From Massilia norwichensis (GTDB lineage Bacteria; Pseudomonadota; Gammaproteobacteria; Burkholderiales; Burkholderiaceae_D): 64,000 nucleotides of DNA. Shown piece after piece: positions 9,982 to 17,668 of this stretch. The position numbers and the translations under genes are program-made. Location: positions 1-64,000 of the forward strand of contig NZ_JANUGX010000018.1 of NCBI RefSeq assembly GCF_024753245.1, written 5' to 3'. Every line of letters begins with the position of its first letter. Position 1 is the stretch's first letter. The notes under the pieces were generated by a model, which saw only the letters and a list, made by a program, of their open reading frames with translations, was not told the origin of the DNA and made no database searches.

Positions 9982-10326
9982 TTAGCCGATGTTGCCGAAA
10001 ACATGAAACACACGCAACAGTGTCAGCACTACCATGCCGAACACGATGGTCTGCAACATCGCCCTGCGCCACAGGTAGAACAGCAGCGCGGCAATGCCTG
10101 CGATCAACTTCGGGTTGGCCAGCGCCAGCTGCAATTCGTCCTGCGGCCCCAGCAGCATGTCCGGAAACACGATGGCGGCCAGGGCGCAGGCCGGCGCGTA
10201 GCGCAGCATTTCCTGGACCCGCGGCGGGATCGTCACCTTGTGGCCGACCAGCCAGAAGACGCTGCGGGTGCAGGCGGTCGCCACGCCCAGCACCAGGATC
10301 ACGACCCAGATCTCCCAGTCAGCCAT
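9982..10326 (-). CDS. azlD: AzlD-family branched-chain amino acid transport subunit
   Basis: 114 residues with about four hydrophobic segments. AzlD is the small partner of AzlC in branched-chain amino acid (or azaleucine) export. The ATG chosen (MADWEIWVVILVLGV) overlaps the end of azlC by eight bases, a usual arrangement for this pair; a longer upstream frame lies inside azlC. The motif ATACTRSVFWL near the N-terminus and the C-terminal RRAMLQTIVFGMVVLTLLR are typical. Confidence 0.88.
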   Translation of the reverse strand: MADWEIWVVILVLGVATACTRSVFWLVGHKVTIPPRVQEMLRYAPACALAAIVFPDMLLGPQDELQLALANPKLIAGIAALLFYLWRRAMLQTIVFGMVVLTLLRVFHVFGNIG

Positions 10327-11068
10327 GACCGCTCCCCTTCCGACGGCGTTTTTCCATCGTTTCCTGGCAAACCATGGCGGTGAGCATGCCGGCGACCACG
10401 GCCGCCAGCAGCCCCAGCTTGTAAGGCAGGCCATGCGCCAGCACCGCCGTGACGCCGGCCACCAGCACGCCGCACAGGGCGGCGCTATTGATAATCAGCG
10501 GCACCATGATGCAAAGAATGGCCAGCGTGCCGGCAAAGCCGAGCTGCCATTCGGTCGGGACGGCGCTGCCGAGGAAGATGCCGATCAGCGAGCCGACCTG
10601 CCAGGCGAACCAGTTCGGGTACATCAAACCCTTCAGGAAGGCCAGCTTGCCAGGCTCGGGCGCCGGGCTCGGGTAGCGCTGCAGGAACAGGGCGATCGAG
10701 ACATCGCCGGAGATATAGCCGAGGTAGAAGCGCTGCCACAGCGGCAGGCGCGAGAAATGCGGGCCCAGCAGGGCGGAAAAGATCACGAAGCGCAGGTTGA
10801 CGACCAGCGCGGTGAGAAAGATTACCCAGATCGGTGCGCCGGCGGCGATCAGCGGCAACGAGGCCAACTGGGCCGAACCTGCGAACGCCACCAGGGTCAT
10901 ACCGGATGCCTGGGCCACCGTCAGGCCGCTCTTGACCATCGCCACCCCGACCACCATGCCCCAGGCGCCGATGCCGAACAGGGTGGGAAGACCGGTGTGG
11001 AAGCCTTCACGCCAAGCGCGCGCGTCCGCTTGCGGGTCCGCCGGCAGGTCCGGGTGCATTTGCGTCAT
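10319..11068 (-). CDS. azlC: AzlC-family branched-chain amino acid permease
   Basis: 249 residues, several transmembrane helices. It is the large subunit of the AzlCD exporter in the inner membrane. The segment GLPTLFGIGAWGMVVGVAMVKSGLT is the usual N-terminal region, and ALVVNLRFVIFSALLGPHF holds the conserved asparagine-leucine-arginine motif. The start MTQMHPD was chosen because AGGAAAG precedes it; in-frame codons upstream lack such a site. The gene is divergent from the small zinc-finger gene at 11285. Confidence 0.9.
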   Translation of the reverse strand: MTQMHPDLPADPQADARAWREGFHTGLPTLFGIGAWGMVVGVAMVKSGLTVAQASGMTLVAFAGSAQLASLPLIAAGAPIWVIFLTALVVNLRFVIFSALLGPHFSRLPLWQRFYLGYISGDVSIALFLQRYPSPAPEPGKLAFLKGLMYPNWFAWQVGSLIGIFLGSAVPTEWQLGFAGTLAILCIMVPLIINSAALCGVLVAGVTAVLAHGLPYKLGLLAAVVAGMLTAMVCQETMEKRRRKGSGHG

Positions 11069-11284
11069 GTCGCTTTCCTGCAACATTGAGTATGCGTCAA
11101 CAGCACAAGGGACGGATGGCAAGGGGACATCGAACGGGACCAGGTGATAGAGCGAGAGAATTTCTTGGAGGGAAATCTACTCGACAGTAATCGACCCGCT
11201 ATTCTACCGGAGCATTCCGGGCACCAGTGCAAATCCGTTAAAATCATGACTTCGCATATTTCGCAATGACGGAGAAGACCAAAC

Positions 11285-11476
11285 ATGAACGAGAAGACCA
11301 TTCCTGTGGTGGAACTGCAAGCCAAGGACCTGCCGGCCTACTGCCCGAACCCGGCGATGCCGTTGTGGTCGTCCCACCCGCGCGTCTTCCTGGATTTCGA
11401 TCACCACGGCCACGCCAAGTGCCCCTACTGCGGCACCCAGTACCAGGTGGAACCCGGCGCCCTGAAACACCACTGA
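11285..11476 (+). CDS. Small zinc-finger (CHCC-type) protein
   Basis: 63 residues. Cys20, His31, Cys46 and Cys49 (CPYCG) fit the zf-CHCC family, whose mitochondrial relative is the NDUFS6 subunit of complex I. The bacterial role is unsettled. A GGAGAAG ribosome site precedes the ATG. It is followed after 16 bases by a YheT-like hydrolase on the same strand, suggesting co-transcription. Confidence 0.85.
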   Translation: MNEKTIPVVELQAKDLPAYCPNPAMPLWSSHPRVFLDFDHHGHAKCPYCGTQYQVEPGALKHH

Positions 11477-11492
11477 TCCGACTGATCTTTTC

Positions 11493-12539
11493 ATGGCCGT
11501 GAGCCAGTACTGCGCCGAGTGCAGCAGCCTGTTCGAAGGCATGCCCGCCTATCGCGCGCCATTCTGGCTGCCCGGCGGCGACCTGCAGACCATCTACCCG
11601 GCCGTCTGCATCCGCAAACCTGACGTGGCATTCCGGCGCGAGCGCTGGGACACGCCCTGCGGCCAGGATTTCATCGACGTCGATTTCGTCGACGGCGCCA
11701 GGCCCGATTCGCCTTTCCTGATGCTGTTCCACGGCCTGGAAGGCTCGTCGGACAGCCACTACGCACGCGGCCTGATGGCGGCGGTGCAGGCACGCGGCTG
11801 GCATGGCGCGATCCCGCATTTCCGCGGCTGCTCGGGCGAAGCGAACCTGGCGCCGCGCTTCTACCACTCGGGCGACGCCGAAGAGCTCGACTGGATCATC
11901 CGCCGCCTGCGTCCGCGTTTCAAAGGCCCCTTCTACGTGGCCGGCGTCTCGCTGGGCGGCAATGCCCTGCTGCGCTGGCTGGGCGAGCAGCAGCACGGCG
12001 CCGAACTCGTCAATGCGGCCGTGAGCGTCTCGGCCCCGCTCGACCTCGCGGCTGGCGGCGCGGCCCTGTCGAGCGGCTTCAACCGCGTCTACACGCGCAT
12101 GTTCCTGGAAACCCTGAAGCCCAAGGCCCTGGCCAAGCTGGAGCGTTTTCCCGGCCTGTTCGATCGCGCCGCCCTGCTCGCCTCGAAAGACCTGTACAGC
12201 TTCGACAACGTCGTCACCGCGCCCCTGCACGGCTACCGCGATACCGACGACTACTGGCACCGCGCCAGCGCCAAGCACGTGCTGCACGACATCACCGTGC
12301 CGACGCTGGTGCTGAACGCGCGCAACGATCCCTTCTTGCCGGGCAAGCACCTGCCGCAGTCGGCCTCGCGCGCCGTCACGCTGGAATACCCGGCCACTGG
12401 TGGCCACGTCGGTTTTCCGGTTGGTCCTTTCCCCGGCCACAACGACTGGCTGCCGCGCCGCATCCTGCACTTCTTCGACCATGCTGCCGGAAAAGCCGGC
12501 ACGCGCGCGCCGGCGGCGTCCCAACTATGCCAAGCTTGA
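11493..12539 (+). CDS. YheT-like alpha/beta-fold hydrolase
   Basis: 348 residues from the first ATG; an in-frame ATG at 11541 (MPAYRAPFWLPGGDLQTIYPA) is an equally likely start, because family members usually begin there. GVSLGG provides the nucleophile serine, LNARNDPF the acid and GGHVGF the histidine. FHGLEGSSDSHYARG and FRGCSGE are typical of the YheT/EMB8-type hydrolases, whose natural substrates are poorly known. Cytoplasmic, with no signal peptide. The next gene starts three bases after its stop. Confidence 0.85.
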   Translation: MAVSQYCAECSSLFEGMPAYRAPFWLPGGDLQTIYPAVCIRKPDVAFRRERWDTPCGQDFIDVDFVDGARPDSPFLMLFHGLEGSSDSHYARGLMAAVQARGWHGAIPHFRGCSGEANLAPRFYHSGDAEELDWIIRRLRPRFKGPFYVAGVSLGGNALLRWLGEQQHGAELVNAAVSVSAPLDLAAGGAALSSGFNRVYTRMFLETLKPKALAKLERFPGLFDRAALLASKDLYSFDNVVTAPLHGYRDTDDYWHRASAKHVLHDITVPTLVLNARNDPFLPGKHLPQSASRAVTLEYPATGGHVGFPVGPFPGHNDWLPRRILHFFDHAAGKAGTRAPAASQLCQA

Positions 12540-12542
12540 ACC

Positions 12543-13145
12543 ATGGATGACATCGTAAAACAGGCCATGGCCAAGTGGCCGAACGTGCCCAACTGTTATG
12601 GCTGGCTGGCGCTCGACGCCCGCGGCACCTGGCGCATGCGCGACGAAGCCGCCCAGCGCGCCGATGCCCCCGGCGACAAGCTGAGCAATGCAGCCCTGGT
12701 CGGCTTTATCAACCGCAATTACGCCCGCGACGAGCGCGGCTGCTGGTATTTCCAGAACGGCCCGCAACGGGTCTACGTGAACCTGGAAGCCACGCCCTTC
12801 ATCGCGCGCACCGACCCCAGCCAGGGTTTTGTCCTGCACACCGGCGAAGCGATGATGGCGCCTGAGCAGGTATTCATGCTGGAAGCCGGCAGCATCCTGC
12901 TGCGCGCCGGCGAGCGCCTGGCCCAGCTGGACGACCGCGACGTGGCCCAGCTGCTGCAGCTCATGGAACTCGATGGCAGGCCGGTGACGGATGAAGGTTT
13001 GCTGGCCTGGCTGGAAGGCGGCTCGGGCGCGCTGAGCCTGCGCTGGCAGGAGCAGAAGATCGCAGTGGAACGCCTGGCGGCGAACGAGGCACCGCAGCGT
13101 TTCGGTTTCGTGCAGCGCCCCGACCGGCTGAGCGATCAGAAATAA
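12543..13145 (+). CDS. Conserved protein of unknown function
   Basis: 200 residues, soluble, no signal peptide or membrane segment. I recognise no motif with certainty. It has an acidic, Trp/Tyr-containing N-terminal half (PNCYGWLALDARGTWRM, GCWYFQNGPQRVYVNLE) and a Leu-rich C-terminal half. It starts three bases after the YheT-like hydrolase, so the two are likely co-transcribed and the pairing may be functional. Codon use looks like its neighbours. Confidence 0.7.
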   Translation: MDDIVKQAMAKWPNVPNCYGWLALDARGTWRMRDEAAQRADAPGDKLSNAALVGFINRNYARDERGCWYFQNGPQRVYVNLEATPFIARTDPSQGFVLHTGEAMMAPEQVFMLEAGSILLRAGERLAQLDDRDVAQLLQLMELDGRPVTDEGLLAWLEGGSGALSLRWQEQKIAVERLAANEAPQRFGFVQRPDRLSDQK

Positions 13146-13179
13146 AATTTCATTTTAGGCCACTAGGTGAAATATTATT

Positions 13180-14967
13180 TCATCTGGCGCGGCCTTGTAT
13201 CCGCTTCTCGAACGCATCCAGCGACTCGAAACCCGAACGGGTGTCGTTGCCGAAGCCCGGCGCGGTGCCGAGCCGGGAATTGCTCATCGTGTCGCTGCTG
13301 GTTTCGACCTTGAGCTTCGCGCCGCCGTTCTGGCCCGCGGCCCAATTGTCGCCCCTGTCCTTCTTCTCCTGCTTCTCGTCTTTCTGACGCTGCTGCAGAT
13401 CGCGCTCGCGGGCGTCGATCACGGCCTGGTCGTAGAAGGACACGTCCTTGGCCTTGCGCGCCATGTTCAACTGGTCGACCGCGGCCGGCAGCGCGCCGCT
13501 CAACACATAGGATTCGGCCAGCGCCATGTGCTGCAGCGCGATCTTGCCCTGCGCCGCATAGGCCTTGGCCAGCTGGTCGTAGAGCTTGGGCTCCTCGCGA
13601 TATTGCTGGACCTGGTCGCGCAGGAAAGCCGCTGCCTGGTCCAGCTTGCCGGACGCGATCATCGCATCGGCGTACTGGCGTGCCAGCATGCGCGACAGCG
13701 GGAACTTCTGGTGCGCCTGGCTTGCCTCCTGCTCCGCCTGCGCCAGCACTTCCGGCGGCTGGCCCGGGGCCAGCTTGATCTCGACGCCGAGGCTGGCGAA
13801 CATCGCCGAACCGTCGGAACCGGTGCGCTCGGCCGACAGCACGCCGGGCTTCGGCTTCATCGAGCCCTTGGCCTTCTCTAACCAGCTCTGCGCCGTTTTG
13901 AGATCGCCTTCCTTGAGTGCGAGGAAGGACAGGCCATACATGGCGCCGGTCTGCTCCTGGGTGTTGTCCTGCTTGAGCTGGGTCTCGAACGCCGATCGGG
14001 CTTCCTCGCGGCCCTTGGCGCTCGGATCCTGCAGCACGCGGGCGCGGGCGCGCACGAGGTGGAATTCGATCGAATCCGGCTTGATGCGCCCGGGCTTGGG
14101 TGCCTCGCGGATGCGGTTCTGGATGTCGGCGATGCGCTCGCCGGTCAGCGGGTGGCTGGACAGCCAGGCCGGCGCCTCGCCGTACAGGCGGGTCGTGCCC
14201 TGCAGGCGCTTGAAAAAGGACACCATGCCGGAGGTGTCGTAGCCGGCCGCGCGCATGGTCTGGAAGCCGACGCGATCGGCCTCGCGCTCGGCCTCGCGGC
14301 TGAAATTCAGCTGGCGCTGGATGGCCAGGCCCTGTCCGCCCATCACCACGCCCATCGCCGCATCGGCGCCCCCACCGGCCTTGCCGACCAGCGCCGCCAG
14401 GATCAGCGCCGCCAGCGGCAGCAGCGCATCCTGCTTCTGCTGCCCCAGCATGCGCGCGATGTGGCGCTGCTGCACGTGGCCGATCTCGTGCGACAGCACC
14501 GAGGCCAGCTCGGACTCGCTCTGCGCCGCGATCAGGAGCTGCGAGTGCACGCCGATGAAACCGCCCGGCAGCGCGAACGCGTTGATCATCGGATCGCGCA
14601 CGGCAAAGAAGAAGAAATCGGCATTCGTCTCGCCGCGCGCACCCGGCGCATAGGTGACCAGGTTCTCGCCGAAATTGTTCAGGTATTCGACGATGGCATC
14701 GTCGTCGAGGTAATCGCGGTCGCGCCGGATGTCGTTCATGATCTCCTCGCCGAGCTTGCGCTCGATGACGGGAGACAGGTCGGCGCGCGCGGCATCGCCC
14801 AGCGTCGGCAAGGTGGCGTCGGGCGTGCGCAGCACGGACGCGCTTTGCGTGACCGGCGTGGTCGGCGCCGCCAGCGCGCAGGTGGCGGACGCTGCCAGGG
14901 CAATGGCCGTGAGCAGGGAATGCAGGCGGCGCGGAGTGGCCGTGCGTAATGGTGAAAGCTGCAACAT
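13180..14967 (-). CDS. M48-family periplasmic metalloprotease with TPR-like C-terminus (BepA/LoiP-like)
   Basis: 595 residues. A signal peptide covers about residues 1-33 (cleavage near CALAAP). The zinc site is HEIGH at residues 160-164, with the third ligand in EREADRVGF. The C-terminal half is helical and TPR-like (TGAMYGLSFLALKEGD, LARQYADAMIASGKLDQAAAFL, YVLSGALPAAVDQLNMA). This layout is that of E. coli BepA, which degrades or helps assemble outer-membrane proteins such as LptD and BamA. A TTG-initiated extension was rejected because the chosen ATG places the signal peptide correctly. It is divergent from moaC. Confidence 0.88.
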   Translation of the reverse strand: MLQLSPLRTATPRRLHSLLTAIALAASATCALAAPTTPVTQSASVLRTPDATLPTLGDAARADLSPVIERKLGEEIMNDIRRDRDYLDDDAIVEYLNNFGENLVTYAPGARGETNADFFFFAVRDPMINAFALPGGFIGVHSQLLIAAQSESELASVLSHEIGHVQQRHIARMLGQQKQDALLPLAALILAALVGKAGGGADAAMGVVMGGQGLAIQRQLNFSREAEREADRVGFQTMRAAGYDTSGMVSFFKRLQGTTRLYGEAPAWLSSHPLTGERIADIQNRIREAPKPGRIKPDSIEFHLVRARARVLQDPSAKGREEARSAFETQLKQDNTQEQTGAMYGLSFLALKEGDLKTAQSWLEKAKGSMKPKPGVLSAERTGSDGSAMFASLGVEIKLAPGQPPEVLAQAEQEASQAHQKFPLSRMLARQYADAMIASGKLDQAAAFLRDQVQQYREEPKLYDQLAKAYAAQGKIALQHMALAESYVLSGALPAAVDQLNMARKAKDVSFYDQAVIDARERDLQQRQKDEKQEKKDRGDNWAAGQNGGAKLKVETSSDTMSNSRLGTAPGFGNDTRSGFESLDAFEKRIQGRAR

Positions 14968-15064
14968 CGCTGGATTCGGGTTCGGTTTCACGATGCTATG
15001 ATAACCGCTTCCGCGCCCTTGCAACTGCCGGGCTGCGCCCCGCTTAACCAACTTTTAAGACGAC

Positions 15065-15556
15065 ATGAGTCACCAGGAATCCCCGCTCACCCACTTCGAT
15101 GCCACCGGCCAGGCCCACATGGTCGACGTCAGCGCCAAGCAGGAAACCCACCGCATCGCCGTGGCCGCCGGCACCATCCGCATGAAGCCGGAGACCCTGG
15201 CGCTGATCCAGTCCGGCTCCGCCAAGAAAGGCGATGTGCTGGGGATTGCACGCATCGCGGCGATCATGGGCGCGAAGCGGACCAGCGACCTGGTGCCCTT
15301 GTGCCATCCGCTGCCGATTACGCGCGTGGCGGTCGATTTCGAGGTCGATGCAGCGGCGCATTCGGTGCACTGCCGGGCGCAGGTCGAGACCGTCGGCAAG
15401 ACCGGGGTCGAGATGGAGGCGCTGACTGCGGTGCAGGTCGGGCTGCTGACCATTTACGACATGTGCAAGGCGGCCGATCGCGGCATGGTGATGACCAATG
15501 TGCGGGTGCTGGAGAAGCATGGCGGCAAGTCGGGGGACTGGACGGCTGAGATTTAA
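15065..15556 (+). CDS. moaC: Cyclic pyranopterin monophosphate synthase MoaC
   Basis: 163 residues. With MoaA it converts GTP to cyclic pyranopterin monophosphate in molybdenum cofactor synthesis. Motifs [22 protein letters not shown] and YDMCKA are the conserved active-site segments of MoaC. No other mo genes are in the window. The following unknown gene starts two bases after its stop. Confidence 0.96.
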   Translation: MSHQESPLTHFDATGQAHMVDVSAKQETHRIAVAAGTIRMKPETLALIQSGSAKKGDVLGIARIAAIMGAKRTSDLVPLCHPLPITRVAVDFEVDAAAHSVHCRAQVETVGKTGVEMEALTAVQVGLLTIYDMCKAADRGMVMTNVRVLEKHGGKSGDWTAEI

Positions 15557-15558
15557 GA

Positions 15559-16041
15559 ATGGCCATACACACCGGCAAATCCCCCCTCTACCGCAAGGTC
15601 AACACCCTGGCCCGGGGCGTTCACCACGGTTTCGGCGGCGATTTTCGACATGTGCGCCGGGGCAAATCTAGCACTGATCCGGAAAACACCCGCAGTTCGA
15701 TGCATGGCAAGAAGCGGCGCGGCCTCGATTACACGCCGCTGTTCCGCTTCCTGCTGTCGAAGGTGGGGCAACACTGGGATGCGGTCTACGGCGAAGCACG
15801 CTCCCGGCTCGACCGCGAAGAGCCGATCTTCTGGCTGGTTGCGCGCAATGAGAATGACCGGCACGAACTGGTGCGGACTAGCGAAAGCAGCTTTTACAGC
15901 GGCCTGTTCGTCGATGGCGATCACATTCTGCGTCAGGTGAACCCGGCGCTCGGCGCCGCGGACGTGCCCGTTACCTGTACTTGCTGCACTTACACCTTGA
16001 ATGGCCAACCGGTCCCCAAGCTAGGGAAGATTTTGTCTTAA
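15559..16041 (+). CDS. Conserved hypothetical protein following moaC
   Basis: 160 residues, basic N-terminus (HTGKSPLYRKVNTLARGVHHGFG) and soluble. The central RRGLDYTPLFRFLLSKVG and the C-terminal TCTCCTYTLNG are distinctive; the CTCC cluster could bind a metal or be redox active, but nothing shows this. I do not recognise a named family. Only two bases separate it from moaC, which suggests co-transcription without proving a role in cofactor synthesis. Confidence 0.65.
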   Translation: MAIHTGKSPLYRKVNTLARGVHHGFGGDFRHVRRGKSSTDPENTRSSMHGKKRRGLDYTPLFRFLLSKVGQHWDAVYGEARSRLDREEPIFWLVARNENDRHELVRTSESSFYSGLFVDGDHILRQVNPALGAADVPVTCTCCTYTLNGQPVPKLGKILS

Positions 16042-16045
16042 AGCC

Positions 16046-16270
16046 ATGGGGATCAGGGACGCTCTCGGCCTCATCCTCGCCGCCACGGGCCTGCTCCTGC
16101 TGGCCCTCGGCCAATCCGTACTCGGGCCGCGCTGGCTGTTGTGCGGCACTGTACTGCTCATGATCGGGATTCTTGTGATCTACCTGGCCAAGCGCCGGCA
16201 TGAAACGAGCTATAACAGCGACGGCGACGTCAACCTGCCTGGCGATGAGCACCACCTGCCCGACGATTAA
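16046..16270 (+). CDS. Small membrane protein, unknown function
   Basis: 74 residues with two predicted transmembrane segments (about residues 6-23 and 28-46) and a polar acidic tail ending EHHLPDD. It starts four bases after the preceding unknown gene, so it is probably the last gene of the moaC run. No family recognised. Confidence 0.55.
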   Translation: MGIRDALGLILAATGLLLLALGQSVLGPRWLLCGTVLLMIGILVIYLAKRRHETSYNSDGDVNLPGDEHHLPDD

Positions 16271-16397
16271 ATACCTCCCGTACACGCGGCGATCATTGTC
16301 ATCATCATTTCATAATATTTCCACTTGGAAATGATAAAATCCGGCTCCGCGTACGCTCCACGTCCATATCGTCATCAAGCTCCACCAAAGATTCAAC

Positions 16398-16712
16398 ATG
16401 TCGGTAAAGAAAGCTGGCCCTGACAGCAAAACAGGTTTCAATTACATCGCTTGTCTCGACATCATCGTCCTGGTCTGCATCGTCGTGATCGCCGGCCGTC
16501 CCGATGGCCTGGCGATCACCGTCAGCGCCGTCATCGTGGCCGTGCTTGCCCTGCTCTACCGCTGCACGGTCAACATCAAAACCTATGTCTCCGGCAGCGC
16601 GCGCCGCAAGACGATCGCCGTGCATGCGCGGCAAACCGTTCCTAAAACGCCGCCGGAAGTCCCGGCCGAAACCACGTCCTCCCGGCGTTCCTGGCTGCGC
16701 GACGGCGACTGA
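16398..16712 (+). CDS. Small membrane protein, unknown function
   Basis: 104 residues with two hydrophobic segments (about residues 18-34 and 38-54) and a basic, Pro/Ser-rich C-terminal tail, which suggests a cytoplasmic tail. It ends 31 bases before the convergent DUF4386 gene. The upstream gap holds an imperfect palindrome at 16317-16332 (ATTTCCA/TGGAAAT). No named family recognised; coding status rests on frame length and hydrophobic pattern. Confidence 0.5.
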   Translation: MSVKKAGPDSKTGFNYIACLDIIVLVCIVVIAGRPDGLAITVSAVIVAVLALLYRCTVNIKTYVSGSARRKTIAVHARQTVPKTPPEVPAETTSSRRSWLRDGD

Positions 16713-16743
16713 ACTTGCCGCGCTGCCTGGCTCCGGCACCGCA

Positions 16744-17535
16744 TTACTCTGGCTGAACGGACCGGCCGCCAGGCAGCAGCGGCTCGGACAGCGTCCCCAC
16801 CGCCCGCGTCCTTCCCTCCCACGCCGGCATATCCACGCCTTTGAACAGCAGCCAGAGGCAAAAAGCGCCTTCCCCCAACAGCGGCGGCAGCAGAATGAAG
16901 GGGAACAGCATGCCCTGCAAAGCTGGCGACAGCACCATGCAGAAGCTGTTGATCAAGTAGCACAGACCGGCAAGCTGCATGAGCCAGCCGATCAGCGTCG
17001 GCAAGTAAGTTGACTTGCGGATCAGATAGCCCACGATCAGGCACTCGACGCCAAAGAAGATCAACGAAAAGCCGAATGCATTGTTGTGCGCGATCGTGGC
17101 CAGGTAAGCCTGGACCTGGAACGGCTGCGGGTCTGCGGCCTGGGCGTACAGCGAACTCGTCAGCGGCATCAGCACCTGTTGCAGGAACACCGCGCTGAGG
17201 CTTTCGACGGCCAGCGAGACAATGGCGAAAAAGACCGCCGCCAGTGCGATGGGCCGGCTCACCGGGCGCAGCAGCAGGTAAAACACCAGCGTCAGGGCGA
17301 TCGCGCAAATCAAGAGCACGAGCTGTCCTGCGATACCGAGGCGCCAGAGGAATTCGGATGCGAGGATGCGCTGCGCGGTCGCTGCGGCGTTGCCGGGCAC
17401 GATCAGGCTGCCTCTCACGACGACTTCACCCAGCAGCCCGATCACGATGATCACCAGGTAGAGCGCGCCGCCGGCACGCGCGATCAGTTGCACGGGAATG
17501 CTCGCGTCTTGTATTCGATCTCGCCTGTCCGACAT
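16744..17535 (-). CDS. DUF4386-family membrane protein
   Basis: 263 residues and about six transmembrane segments. The pattern (RAGGALYLVIIVIGLLGE near the N-terminus, HNNAFGFSLIFFGVECLIVGYLI in the middle, SFCMVLSPALQG later) resembles DUF4386 proteins; this is recognition by eye. The function of the family is unknown. It is divergent from the S9 peptidase and convergent with the small membrane protein. Confidence 0.72.
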   Translation of the reverse strand: MSDRRDRIQDASIPVQLIARAGGALYLVIIVIGLLGEVVVRGSLIVPGNAAATAQRILASEFLWRLGIAGQLVLLICAIALTLVFYLLLRPVSRPIALAAVFFAIVSLAVESLSAVFLQQVLMPLTSSLYAQAADPQPFQVQAYLATIAHNNAFGFSLIFFGVECLIVGYLIRKSTYLPTLIGWLMQLAGLCYLINSFCMVLSPALQGMLFPFILLPPLLGEGAFCLWLLFKGVDMPAWEGRTRAVGTLSEPLLPGGRSVQPE

Positions 17536-17668
17536 GCCGACCCTCCTGTTTGAATGCGGACGACGCTACGCCGAAATTATCATTCAGTCAACCACCCGCA
17601 GCATCGGACCTCACATCCCGGCTTTCCACATGTTAAATTGCTTCTTTTTACCGAAGCACGAGGACAGG

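Noticed and set aside
7099..10383. Open frame of 1094 codons on the plus strand opposite pyk and pgk
   Set aside because: Shadow of the codon bias of the real genes; composition is unlike a protein and it starts inside a repeat.
16317..16332. ATTTCCA/TGGAAAT palindrome as an operator
   Set aside because: Short, isolated and without a neighbouring regulator; could be chance in an A/T-rich gap.
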